Positions 44,524 through 52,514 of a DNA stretch of 52,722 nucleotides are shown here, one piece after another; the first letter of the stretch is position 1, and every line of letters begins with the position of its first letter. This DNA comes from an uncultured Porphyromonadaceae bacterium (GTDB taxonomy: Bacteria > Bacteroidota > Bacteroidia > Bacteroidales > UBA11471), in contig UQOX01000019.1 in the NCBI GenBank assembly GCA_900542765.1, positions 1-52,722 of the forward strand, written 5' to 3'. The notes beneath the pieces are model-generated. The model saw only the letters and a program-made list of their open reading frames with translations, did no database searches and had not been told where the DNA came from. Made by a program: the position numbers and the translations under genes.

Positions 44524-45513
44524 CTATCTGTCCTGCTGCGACGCATAACGGAGCAGCGTATCGACGAGCGACGCCGGCACTTTCAGCACGGCACCGTGTG
44601 CTGCCCCCGACGGCATGCGCAACTTTTGCGGCGCCTCTTGCCAGTGCACGAAGTCGCGGGTCGTCATGGCACTATACCGGTGTTTGCGGTAATTGTCCAT
44701 GTAACAGATGTAGGAGCCGTCGGGCAACTCGATAAAAGTCGGGCCTTCGACCCAAGCCGGGGTAAAGGGCTTGCCGGTAAGCGGGACATAAGGGCCGGCC
44801 GCCTGCTTCGATGTGGCGACAAGCAGGTATTTGTGAGGTTCGGGCAATTCGCGTTCGTCCTTGTATATCATGTAATAGGTGTCGCCGATGTGCTGCACCG
44901 TAGCGTCGATGACATTGTAACCGTAGTCGAGGAACGGACGGGCCGGCTCGAACGTCTCGAAGTCGCGCGTCGAGGTATAATACATGCGGTTGTCGTATTT
45001 CTTTCCCTCCTCGACGCGCCACTGCCCGTCGACCTTTATGGTACTGGCCCAAAAGATGAGGTAGCGGTCGTTCTCTTCGTCATAGAGCATCTCGGGCGCC
45101 CAGCAGTTACGGGGCTCATAACCGGCACTCTGCATGACATACAACAGGCGGGGTTCGCTCCAATGTATGAGGTCGGGCGAAGAGGCATATCCTATGTGAG
45201 GCGCCTCCCAGTTGGTCGTCCACACGCAATGCCAAATACCTTTTTTGTCCTGCAACAAGAAAGGGTCACGCAGGCGGGGGGCGTCACTCGCCGTGTCGGG
45301 TTGTAAAAAGCCTAGCGGGGCGCCTATGGTGTTCCACACATAACCGTCGGCACTCCACGCATAGTGCATGCCGTGACGATTGGCATCTTTATTGGTAAAA
45401 TAGGAAAAGAGATAGAGCGAGTCGGGTTGCCGGCTTACTTCCTGAGCCTGCGCAAAACCGCTCACGGTAAACAAACAGAGTATAAAACTCCAAAGAATGA
45501 CGGGTCTTTTCAT
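44524..45513 (-). CDS. GH43-family hydrolase (five-bladed beta-propeller)
   Basis: 329 residues from the ATG at 45513, which gives a proper signal peptide (MKRPVILWSFILCLFTVSGF, cleaved near AQAQ). The in-frame ATG at 45540 overlaps the promoter spacer, so I reject it. GH43 landmarks are GMHYAWSADGYVWN, LRDPFLL (Asp83), NCWAPEMLYDE (Glu141), VIDATVQ (Asp203) and WVEGPTFIEL (Glu256), spaced as in the propeller. Members hydrolyse arabinan, galactan or xylosides with inversion. In this unit with two GH51s, an arabinan- or galactan-directed exo-enzyme is likely, but subfamily and sugar are not determined. Shorter than many GH43 proteins and without an added sandwich domain. Confidence 0.87.
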   Translation of the reverse strand: MKRPVILWSFILCLFTVSGFAQAQEVSRQPDSLYLFSYFTNKDANRHGMHYAWSADGYVWNTIGAPLGFLQPDTASDAPRLRDPFLLQDKKGIWHCVWTTNWEAPHIGYASSPDLIHWSEPRLLYVMQSAGYEPRNCWAPEMLYDEENDRYLIFWASTIKVDGQWRVEEGKKYDNRMYYTSTRDFETFEPARPFLDYGYNVIDATVQHIGDTYYMIYKDERELPEPHKYLLVATSKQAAGPYVPLTGKPFTPAWVEGPTFIELPDGSYICYMDNYRKHRYSAMTTRDFVHWQEAPQKLRMPSGAAHGAVLKVPASLVDTLLRYASQQDR

Positions 45514-45547
45514 GGTACTTATTAAGTGTAATCTATACACCGCAACA

Positions 45548-45579
45548 CAAATTTAGGAACTTAGGCGTAATAATCCAAA
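45548..45579 (-). promoter_or_regulatory. Promoter for GH43-GH51-GH51
   Basis: -33 TTTG at 45576-45579 and -7 TAAATTTG at 45548-45555 with a 20-base spacer, a perfect Bacteroidota promoter. Expected start about 45542, giving a leader of roughly 28 bases. Confidence 0.8.
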
Positions 45580-45610
45580 TTATTCGCCGCCTATATTCCG
45601 CGACCGGCAG

Positions 45611-45648
45611 AAAAAAAATCGGCAGGGAAAAGATTCTCTGTCGATTTT
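45611..45648 (-). terminator. Intrinsic terminator after the SGNH esterase
   Basis: A 14-bp stem with two G-U pairs (AAATCGGCAGGGAA, loop AAGA, TTCTCTGTCGATTT). The minus strand continues with a run of eight T. It lies 64 bases past the stop codon at 45713 and separates the first and second units. Confidence 0.9.
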
Positions 45649-45712
45649 CAAGGCTCCGCCGGGAAAAGAGACGGGACTTCACTCCGCTGATTTCAGGCCA
45701 ATGACAACGCAG

Positions 45713-46480
45713 CTATTTCTTCATCTTGTCGGGCAAGCAGCGCAAAATCGCTTCGGCCCAGAAACGTCCCAACTCCTTGGCTCCGGTCTTGTTGGGGTGC
45801 AGATAGAACGTCCCGGCCTGACCCGACTCGGGAATGAGGTGCGTCAAATGATGTTCCTTGAAATAGTCAAAGGCCAAAGTGTCGCCGAGGAAAACTTGCC
45901 CGGGGCATTTTTGGGCATAGTTCTCGACCAACTTGTCGAGCATGGGCGAATAAGATTGCAGGCGTTTGAGCCCCTCGGCCAGGTAGGTCGACGAGTTGTA
46001 GGTATTGGGGCTGTACCAGGTGGGACGCTGCAATACGACCAACGCCTTGGGATAACGCGCGAGCAAAGCATCGATGATGGCCTGCATATTGGTATAGTAA
46101 GAGACCGGGTGCACCGGAGCCCCGAGCGGGCCGCGCACGGCACTGTCGTTGGTACCCAGCATCATCGAGAACAACAGCACGCCTTTCTTGGCCGCCAGCT
46201 CGTCGGCCGCCGCCAGCACTTTGGGAAATTCGGTATCGGTCACCGGCAGGAAATTGAGGGTCGTGCGGCCGCTTCGCCCACAGTTGCGGAACTCAACCGT
46301 CCCCTTGACCTGCTCTTGCAAGAAGAGGGCGGCCTGTGCAGGGGGAGCCTCGGTCTTGGCATCTTTGAGTTGAACACCTTGTGTAATACTGTTCCCGATA
46401 AAGACGACATGCAGGTCCTGCGCCCCGGCATAGCACATCGACAGGCAAAGGCAGATTAGAAACAAAATACGTTTTTTCAT
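45713..46480 (-). CDS. SGNH/GDSL-type esterase, atypical catalytic triad
   Basis: 255 residues with signal peptide (MKKRILFLICLCLSMCYAGA). SGNH blocks are IGNSITQG with nucleophile Ser31, NCGRSGRTTLNF (66-77), and MLGTNDSAV (107-115) with Asn111. The final block reads FYLHPNKTGAKE with His228, but the Asp normally three residues before this His is Phe225, so the triad is either a Ser-His pair or uses another acid. Likely removes acetyl or other acyl groups from a pectic sugar in the periplasm. It lies 25 bases downstream of GH2 and is the last gene of the first unit. Confidence 0.83.
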   Translation of the reverse strand: MKKRILFLICLCLSMCYAGAQDLHVVFIGNSITQGVQLKDAKTEAPPAQAALFLQEQVKGTVEFRNCGRSGRTTLNFLPVTDTEFPKVLAAADELAAKKGVLLFSMMLGTNDSAVRGPLGAPVHPVSYYTNMQAIIDALLARYPKALVVLQRPTWYSPNTYNSSTYLAEGLKRLQSYSPMLDKLVENYAQKCPGQVFLGDTLAFDYFKEHHLTHLIPESGQAGTFYLHPNKTGAKELGRFWAEAILRCLPDKMKK

Positions 46481-46505
46481 GATTTATCTCGGTTTAATTC
46501 GATCA

Positions 46506-48926
46506 TTACTTGCTTTTCAATCGCAGATTGGCGGTTTCCAAGCCCTTTCCCGAAACCGTCAGGGTGATTTCGCCCGGCTGCTCGTGCGTGCGCACGATAA
46601 CGACCAACTGGCCGTTGAACAGCTTCATGGTCGGGAGATGGAACAACTCGGTCGACGTGGCATCTCCGTTGCAGGCGGCACGGTACTCCCCGGCTCCGGA
46701 AACCTCAAAATTCAAGGCATTGTCGGCCAAGGGGCAAGGATTACCCGCCTCATCGACGGCCTGCACCGTAACGAAGGCCAGGTCTTTGCCATTGGCCGTC
46801 AACTCGGTGCGGTCGGGAGTCAACACCAAATGATGGGGACGCCCCGCCGTGCGCATCTCTTTCTCGGCCACGGCATTTCCCTTCTCATCATAGGCGACGA
46901 CCTTCACCACGCCCGGTTCATACACCACCTCGTTCCAACGCAAGCGGTAACGGTCATAGGGTTGCGAAGGGTCTTTGGTGCGACGCCCCTGCGACTTGCC
47001 ATTGACAAACAGTTCGGCCGACGGGTAACTGGTATAGCAATAAACGGGCGTAACCTCGCCTTCGCGTCCCTCCCAGTTCCAGTGCGGGAGGAGATGCAGC
47101 GTGGGCGACAGGGTGTTCCAACGGCTGCGGTAGAGGTAATAACGATCCTTGGGCAGACCGGCCAGGTCGCAAATGCCGAAATAGGAACTGCGCGATGGCC
47201 ACACATCGTCATAGGGAGTGGGCTCGCCCAGGTAATCGAATCCCGTCCAGACAAACTCGCCGATGACCCAAGGCTTGTCGTCCTGGAAAGCCCAGTCGTC
47301 GTCGGGCAGATTCGACCAGGGGCAGGCACCCAAATCATACGAGCAGCATTGCGCATCGTCATACATGGCTCCCTTGGTCGGTTCGACAGGGAACTTGTAA
47401 ATACCGCGCGAACTGATGGTCGAGGCGGTCTCCGAACCCAAAATCATGCGCTGCGGCATCTGCTTGTAACTATCGACATAGCGATGCAGGCGATAGTTGA
47501 GGCCGGGAATGTCGAGCACGGCGGCAAACTGATTTTTCATGGCATGGTCGGGACGGTCCATTCCCACGGTGACAGGCCGGGTGGGGTCTTCGCGGTGACA
47601 GATGTCCTGCAAGAACTTGGCCACCTTGCCCCCGCCGGCACGGCTCTGCTCGTTCACCTCGTTTCCGATGCTCCACATCACGATGGAAGGGTGGTTGCGG
47701 TGGCAGCGTATCAGATTGACCAAATCTTTCTCGGCCCACTCGTCAAAGAAAAGATTGTAACCGTTCTTGCACTTGGCAATGGCCCACTCGTCGAACGACT
47801 CGGCCATGACCATGAGGCCCACCTCGTCGCACAACTCCATCTGCCACGGTGCCGGTATGTTATGAGCCGTGCGAATGGCATCGCAACCCATCTCCTTCAT
47901 GATGAGCAACTGTCGGCGCAACGCGGCCTTGTTGACCGCCGCCCCCAGCGGGCCGAGGTCATGGTGCAGGCACACGCCCTTGAACTTGCGAGGCACTCCG
48001 TTGAGGAGGAATCCCTTTTCGGGCGAAAATTCAATCGTACGCACGCCGAAGCGCGTCGTATATTCATCGAGCAGCTCCCCATATTCTTTGACCGACACCA
48101 CCGCCGTATAAAGCTCGGGCGACTCGGGCGACCACAACCGGGGATTTTGCAGGGTCAGCCGGGCGGTCGTGGTACCGTCGAAAAAGAGTTCCTGTGCCTC
48201 GGCTCGGGCCACCGGGTTGCCCGTGGCGTCGTAAATGACCGTCGATATGTCGAGGTCATGCCCCTCGGTATTTTCTATCTCGGCATCGACCTGCACCAAA
48301 GCATTCTCGGCCGTAACGACAGGGGTGGTAACGCGCGTGCCCCACATGCGCACAGCCACGTCGCCCGTGAGAATCAACCTTACGGGACGGTAAAGGCCGG
48401 CTCCGGGATACCAACGCGAGCTCTCGGGTCGATTTTCGAGCCGCACGGCCAAGGTATTATTCCCGTCACGAAGGTAGGGTGTCACATCGATATAGAATGG
48501 CGTATAACCATAGGCCCACCGTCCGGCCTCCTGCCCGTTGACATACACGCAGGGTCGGCTCATCGCCCCATCGAAAAGCAAAAGCGCCCGACGCCCTTGC
48601 GGCACGGTAAAGGTGGTGCGGTACCAACCCACGCCGATATAGGGCAAAGCTCCCGTGCGACCGGTCTTTTCGGTGGGGACGGTCTCTCCGTTCTGCTCGA
48701 TGGCCACGACCTGCTTGTCGATATTCTTATCGAACGGCCCGTAAATGGCCCAATCGTGCGGGACTTCGACCCTCTCCCACCGGCTGTCGTCGAAAGCCGG
48801 CTCGGCCGCGCCCGCCACATCGCCTCGGGTAAAGCGCCAGTTTTTTTCTAAATAGATTTCCTGTCGGGGTTGGGCAACCACGGCCAACGCCAAGAAAAGG
48901 AAAGGTAAAAAAAGCGTTCGTTTCAT
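46506..48926 (-). CDS. GH2 beta-galactosidase-type hydrolase (second copy)
   Basis: 806 residues with signal peptide (cleaved near VVAQ). Layout is a jelly roll (about 25-190, with VPHDWAIYGPFD and SSRWYPGAGLYRPV), an immunoglobulin-like domain (about 195-295), a TIM barrel, and a C-terminal Ig-like domain (about 680-800, ending NLRLKSK). The acid/base is Glu423 in SIVMWSIGNEVNEQ. The nucleophile is Glu499 in MILGSETAST, followed by WVIGEFVWTGFDYLGEP as in exo-acting GH2 enzymes of PULs. Shorter than the LacZ-like GH2 in this window and lacking the C-terminal super-sandwich. Beta-galactosidase is the likeliest activity; related enzymes with other specificities (arabinosidase, glucuronidase) cannot be excluded. 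Co-transcribed with GH95 (13 bases) and SGNH. Confidence 0.9.
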   Translation of the reverse strand: MKRTLFLPFLFLALAVVAQPRQEIYLEKNWRFTRGDVAGAAEPAFDDSRWERVEVPHDWAIYGPFDKNIDKQVVAIEQNGETVPTEKTGRTGALPYIGVGWYRTTFTVPQGRRALLLFDGAMSRPCVYVNGQEAGRWAYGYTPFYIDVTPYLRDGNNTLAVRLENRPESSRWYPGAGLYRPVRLILTGDVAVRMWGTRVTTPVVTAENALVQVDAEIENTEGHDLDISTVIYDATGNPVARAEAQELFFDGTTTARLTLQNPRLWSPESPELYTAVVSVKEYGELLDEYTTRFGVRTIEFSPEKGFLLNGVPRKFKGVCLHHDLGPLGAAVNKAALRRQLLIMKEMGCDAIRTAHNIPAPWQMELCDEVGLMVMAESFDEWAIAKCKNGYNLFFDEWAEKDLVNLIRCHRNHPSIVMWSIGNEVNEQSRAGGGKVAKFLQDICHREDPTRPVTVGMDRPDHAMKNQFAAVLDIPGLNYRLHRYVDSYKQMPQRMILGSETASTISSRGIYKFPVEPTKGAMYDDAQCCSYDLGACPWSNLPDDDWAFQDDKPWVIGEFVWTGFDYLGEPTPYDDVWPSRSSYFGICDLAGLPKDRYYLYRSRWNTLSPTLHLLPHWNWEGREGEVTPVYCYTSYPSAELFVNGKSQGRRTKDPSQPYDRYRLRWNEVVYEPGVVKVVAYDEKGNAVAEKEMRTAGRPHHLVLTPDRTELTANGKDLAFVTVQAVDEAGNPCPLADNALNFEVSGAGEYRAACNGDATSTELFHLPTMKLFNGQLVVIVRTHEQPGEITLTVSGKGLETANLRLKSK

Positions 48927-48939
48927 CGGTTATGTTGTT

Positions 48940-51459
48940 TTATTTGTTTTCGGGCACAATTCCATACCGGGCTCCGGCCCGGGTGGCAAACGTATAGAGA
49001 TAATAATCGCCGTCGCGACGCACCAAGACCTTTGCGCCTTTGACCGACAAGGGTTGAGCCGACCGCAACGTGCAGGTCTCCCCCACCAGCGAACGGAGTG
49101 TTCCCTTGACCACCCGGCCATCGTGCCAGGAGAACGAGACATCGAATCCGCCCCGGGCTCTCAGGCCGCGCACCTCGCCTTGCGGCCATGCGGCCGGGCA
49201 AGCCGGCAAGAGGTGTATTTCACCCATGTGGCTCTGCAACAGCATTTCGGCCAGGCCGGCCGTGGCGCCAAAGTTCCCATCGATTTGGAAAGGCGGGTGC
49301 GCATCGAAAAGGTTGGGATAAGTTCCACCACCCTTGTTGGGTGTGCCGGGCCCCACCGCCCGCATGATGTCGCGCACCATCTTGTAGGCATGGTCGCCAT
49401 CGAGCAGACGGGCCCAGAAATTGATTTTCCACGCCTTGCTCCACCCGGTACCGCCATCGCCCCGCAATTCGAGCGTGCGGCGGCACGCCTCTGCATAACG
49501 CGGCGTGTGCAGGGGAGAAATCTGCCGTCCGGGATAAAGGCCGTAGAGATGAGAGACATGCCGGTGATGCGGGTCGACCTCTTCATACTCTTCCTGCCAT
49601 TCCAGGAGCTGCCCCCGGCTGCCGATGCGCAAGGGGTAGAGCCGGTCACGAACCGCCACAAGGGTGTCGCGGAACGCCGCATCAGTGTCCAAACGGGTCG
49701 ACACTTCGATAAGGTTGGTAAAAAGGTCCCAAATAATCGACATGTCCATCGTCGACCCCATTGTCACCGAATGTTTTTCACCGTTAAGGCGGTAATCGTT
49801 CTCGGGCGAAGTCGAGGGGACCGTGAGGAAACAGCCGTCTCTCTCGACCAGCCAGTCGAGACAGAAACGAGCCGCCCCCTTCATCGTGGGATAAACTTTT
49901 TCGCGCAAGAATTTTTCGTCGCGCGTAAAGGCATAATGCTCATAGAGATGACGGCACAGCCAGTTGCCGCCCATATACCAGTTGGCCCACTTGGGGTCGC
50001 CCGTCTTGTCGCCTACGGCGTTGCTCAACGCCCAAATGTCGGAATTTTGATGCGCCACCCAACCGTCGCAACCGTAATATTCGGCCGCCGTCACAGCACC
50101 CGAGCGGGAAAGGGCGGAGACAATCCAGTCGAGAAGCGGGGTGTGCATCTCGGGGAGGGAGGTGACCTCGGCCGGCCAATAATTCATTTCGGTATTGATG
50201 TTGATGGTGTAGTTCGAACTCCACGGGGCTTGCAGATGTGGATTCCAAATGCCTTGGAGATTGGCCGGGAGCCCTCCTTCTCGGGAAGAGGAAATCAAGA
50301 GGTAGCGGCCATATTGGAAATAAAGGGTTTCGAGTTCGGGGTCGGTCGTCCCCCCGGCATAGGCAAGCAGTCGGCGGTTGGTAGGCAGAGCCTTCAACGA
50401 GTCGGCCGTCTCGCCCAAAGAGAGGAAGAAGCGGTCGAAATAGGTGCGATAATCATCGACATGACGACTTTTCAACGATTTATAAGAGCGAGCCGAGGCT
50501 CCGTGCAAAGGGTGCTCGGCCAAAGCCTTTTCGTCGCGACCCTCGCTGTCGGGGTATTTGTCATAGCCGTTAAAACTGGTGGCGGCCGAGAGCAAAACAA
50601 CCACCTCGGTCGCCCTGTCGACCGATATGCCCCCGGCGTCGGACGATACCGTGCCATCGGCGGCCTGCACCTTCATGCAGGTGCGGAAACGCATACCGGT
50701 ATGCCCCTCCACTTCATAGGCAACCGGCTCACGGCCGGCGACCTGATAATAGTTGGGGTCGAGCCGCGCCGGGGCGCAACCGTGCATGACCAACTCATCT
50801 GCCGCCGGAGTCTCCACCCGGCAACGCAACTGCGAGGAAAACGAGAGACGAAGCGTAAGGGCATTCTTGCGCGATGCCGAAAGACGAATCACCAAAACGC
50901 TATCGGGAGCCGAGACAAAGAGTTCCCGTTCATAGGTGACACCGGCCACGGTGAAACGGGTAGCGGCAAGCGCCCGCGAAATATCGAGCTCGCGATAATA
51001 GTCGGTCGGTGCCGAACGCGGCAGCGACATCAGATAGGAAATGTGCAAATCGCCCAAAGGAAGATAGCTTTCGCTATAAGGGCCTTGTAATTGGCGGCAC
51101 AACTGCTCGGCTTTCGACAAATCGCCCGAGAAAACCGCCTCGCGCACAGCCGGCAAACAGGCACGGGCATCGGCATGGGAGCCCGTCTCGCGAGGAAGTC
51201 CCGACCAGAGCGACGACTCATTGAGTTGAATCAGCTCATCGCTCACCCCGCCAAACACCATCGCACCAAGTCGGCCATTTCCCAACGGCAAGGCTTCGAC
51301 CCACTCCTCGGCCGGCTTGTCATACCATAACTTCAACGGCTCCTGCGACCGGGCAGGCAAGGCACAGGCAAGGACGGCCACAATGCATGCAAAGCTGCAT
51401 CGGGGAATGGATAAAATGCCTCTTCCGACAGAAGGGAAAAACGGGGAACAGCAGTTCAT
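48940..51459 (-). CDS. GH95 alpha-L-fucosidase / alpha-L-galactosidase
   Basis: 839 residues. The N-terminal extension (MNCCSPFFPSVGRGILSIPR) precedes the hydrophobic signal core (CSFACIVAVLACALPARSQ), an unusually long and basic n-region; no later good ATG exists. GH95 features are LWYDKPAEEWVEALPLGNGR (44-63), QLNESSLWSG, the (alpha/alpha)6 barrel with YTININTEMNYWPAE (417-431, Asn422 and Asn426), VPSTSPENDY with the proposed acid Glu553, and FQIDGNFGATAGLAEML supplying the proposed base Asp. Family members remove alpha-1,2-linked L-fucose or L-galactose, as found on RG-I or xyloglucan side chains. Which one is not settled. First gene of the first unit. Confidence 0.93.
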   Translation of the reverse strand: MNCCSPFFPSVGRGILSIPRCSFACIVAVLACALPARSQEPLKLWYDKPAEEWVEALPLGNGRLGAMVFGGVSDELIQLNESSLWSGLPRETGSHADARACLPAVREAVFSGDLSKAEQLCRQLQGPYSESYLPLGDLHISYLMSLPRSAPTDYYRELDISRALAATRFTVAGVTYERELFVSAPDSVLVIRLSASRKNALTLRLSFSSQLRCRVETPAADELVMHGCAPARLDPNYYQVAGREPVAYEVEGHTGMRFRTCMKVQAADGTVSSDAGGISVDRATEVVVLLSAATSFNGYDKYPDSEGRDEKALAEHPLHGASARSYKSLKSRHVDDYRTYFDRFFLSLGETADSLKALPTNRRLLAYAGGTTDPELETLYFQYGRYLLISSSREGGLPANLQGIWNPHLQAPWSSNYTININTEMNYWPAEVTSLPEMHTPLLDWIVSALSRSGAVTAAEYYGCDGWVAHQNSDIWALSNAVGDKTGDPKWANWYMGGNWLCRHLYEHYAFTRDEKFLREKVYPTMKGAARFCLDWLVERDGCFLTVPSTSPENDYRLNGEKHSVTMGSTMDMSIIWDLFTNLIEVSTRLDTDAAFRDTLVAVRDRLYPLRIGSRGQLLEWQEEYEEVDPHHRHVSHLYGLYPGRQISPLHTPRYAEACRRTLELRGDGGTGWSKAWKINFWARLLDGDHAYKMVRDIMRAVGPGTPNKGGGTYPNLFDAHPPFQIDGNFGATAGLAEMLLQSHMGEIHLLPACPAAWPQGEVRGLRARGGFDVSFSWHDGRVVKGTLRSLVGETCTLRSAQPLSVKGAKVLVRRDGDYYLYTFATRAGARYGIVPENK

Positions 51460-51487
51460 GGTCGGCGACTATATGACGAAACAAGAA

Positions 51488-51519
51488 TAAAGATAGCGAA
51501 AGGCGAGAGCAGAAACAAA
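51488..51519 (-). promoter_or_regulatory. Promoter for GH95-GH2-SGNH
   Basis: TTTG at 51516-51519 and TATCTTTA at 51488-51495 with a 20-base spacer; one mismatch in the -7 box. A second candidate, perfect TATCTTTG at 51577-51584, lacks a -33 partner and would give a leader of about 118 bases. Confidence 0.6.
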
Positions 51520-51715
51520 CAAGGAAACGAAGTTTTCGGGTTTGATTATGCCGAGCCGCATCCTATCTTCCCGCCTCAAAGATAATAAAAGGAGGGCTCA
51601 GAAAAAAAACTTGCCCGATTTTTTCTGCCGGTGCAACATTCTCTTTTTATTTTTTATAAAGTATAATGAATAAAGGATAAGCGCCAAAACAGGAGACAGG
51701 ACCTACCAAACACAA

Positions 51716-51874
51716 TCACGGATATTTGGTATATACCTCCACTCGAAATTTCATACCGTCGACTTCTTCGTCAAAGCGGATAATGACGTCATGCTCATCA
51801 AAAGAGATTCTGGTCAATGTCGGGAATAAATCCCCTGACAAGAAAGCTGAGGGAGCTCCAAAGCCATTTTCCAC
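51716..51874 (-). CDS. Small orphan reading frame, possibly a gene remnant
   Basis: From a GTG at 51874 the minus strand reads 52 codons to a TGA at 51716. The protein is well-composed (VENGFGAPSAFLSGDLF then TRISFDEHDVIIRFDEEVDG then MKFRVEVYTKYP), with alternating charged and hydrophobic residues. AGGAG lies ten bases before the GTG. Upstream in frame there are two tandem TGA codons, and no ATG precedes residue 41, so it could equally be the surviving C-terminal part of a broken gene. I do not recognise the family. It was found by hand translation. Confidence 0.35.
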   Translation of the reverse strand: MENGFGAPSAFLSGDLFPTLTRISFDEHDVIIRFDEEVDGMKFRVEVYTKYP

Positions 51875-51937
51875 CTTGGCAACACTCCTGCAAAAGAGAA
51901 GAAATTCACTTCATCAAATAAAAACCTGCAAAAAACT

Positions 51938-51968
51938 TTTGTCGGTTCGGCAAAAAGCATTACTTTTG
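51938..51968 (+). promoter_or_regulatory. Promoter of the tRNA-Lys gene
   Basis: -33 TTTG at 51938-51941 and -7 TACTTTTG at 51961-51968 with a 19-base spacer. This is a clean Bacteroidota consensus promoter ending 11 bases before the mature tRNA. Confidence 0.85.
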
Positions 51969-51979
51969 TACCCGCAAAT

Positions 51980-52052
51980 GACTCCGTAGCTCAGCTGGTA
52001 GAGCAAATGACTCTTAATCATTGGGTCGAGGGTTCGAGCCCCTCCGGGGTCA
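51980..52052 (+). tRNA. tRNA-Lys (anticodon CUU)
   Basis: Folds as a complete cloverleaf. Acceptor GACTCCG pairs with CGGGGTC (one G-U), the D arm is GCTC-AGCTGGTA-GAGC, the anticodon stem AATGA/TCATT holds the loop CTCTTAA with anticodon CTT, and the T arm is GAGGG-TTCGAGC-CCCTC. Discriminator base A52052; the CCA end is not encoded. It reads lysine AAG codons. Confidence 0.97.
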
Positions 52053-52055
52053 CAG

Positions 52056-52086
52056 AAAAGGGAAGATTTTCGTCTTCCCTTTTTTT
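52056..52086 (+). terminator. Intrinsic terminator after tRNA-Lys
   Basis: GGGAAGA (52060-52066) pairs with TCTTCCC (52073-52079), extended by A-T pairs and followed by seven T. It starts four bases past the tRNA end. Confidence 0.92.
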
Positions 52087-52514
52087 GTAACTCAGATGAT
52101 CATGGCAAAATTTGGACTGACGCCACTTGCCACAATTCCGGTATCGGTATAAGAAATAAAACATCGGAAAATTTCTTTCTCACTGGTTCTATAAAAACTC
52201 CGAAAAGACGGTCGACAATGCTCCGCTTTTTACCGACTGAACAAGGAAGTTCCCGAACAATGCCTTTTTGTTTTTCAATTACGAATTTTTTACTGTATAT
52301 TTCTAAAAATTTTTAAGATATTCTTTTACCGTATCAATAAATTTTATATATTAGCCACCATACGTCATTTCCGTTCGATGCGGATGGAAAGGAAAAAATG
52401 TTTTACAATGGTTTCACTCTGCATTCAAAGAGTGTTTCCGCCATAGAAAAGCACTGCCATCAAACCTCAATATTGTTGTCTTCAAATATTTAAACACTCT
52501 AATATTATTCAATT
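52087..52514. other. AT-rich intergenic region upstream of a plus-strand secreted protein
   Basis: About 430 bases, strongly AT-rich from 52270 on, with no gene. It holds a CACTCT...AGAGTG inverted repeat near 52415-52434 and one-mismatch -7-like boxes (TATATTTC near 52296, TATTGTTG at 52471). No confident promoter. It is the leader or regulatory region of the gene at 52515. Confidence 0.55.

Larger units (their letters stand above)
51460..51979. other. Right border of the PUL, region between GH95 and the tRNA
   Basis: A 520-base region, AT-rich from about 51580. It holds the promoters for GH95, an A/T hairpin (CAGAAAAAA at 51599-51607 with TTTTTTCTG), a short orphan frame on the minus strand (51716-51874), and the tRNA promoter (51938-51968). 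No full-length gene is seen. Confidence 0.7.

Noticed and set aside
51726..51989. An 87-codon plus-strand frame running into the tRNA
   Set aside because: It covers the tRNA promoter and ends inside the tRNA gene, and its composition looks non-coding. The opposite strand holds a more protein-like frame.
52415..52434. CACTCT...AGAGTG inverted repeat as an operator or terminator
   Set aside because: Only six base pairs with an 8-base spacer and no U tract; such repeats are expected by chance in a region this size.
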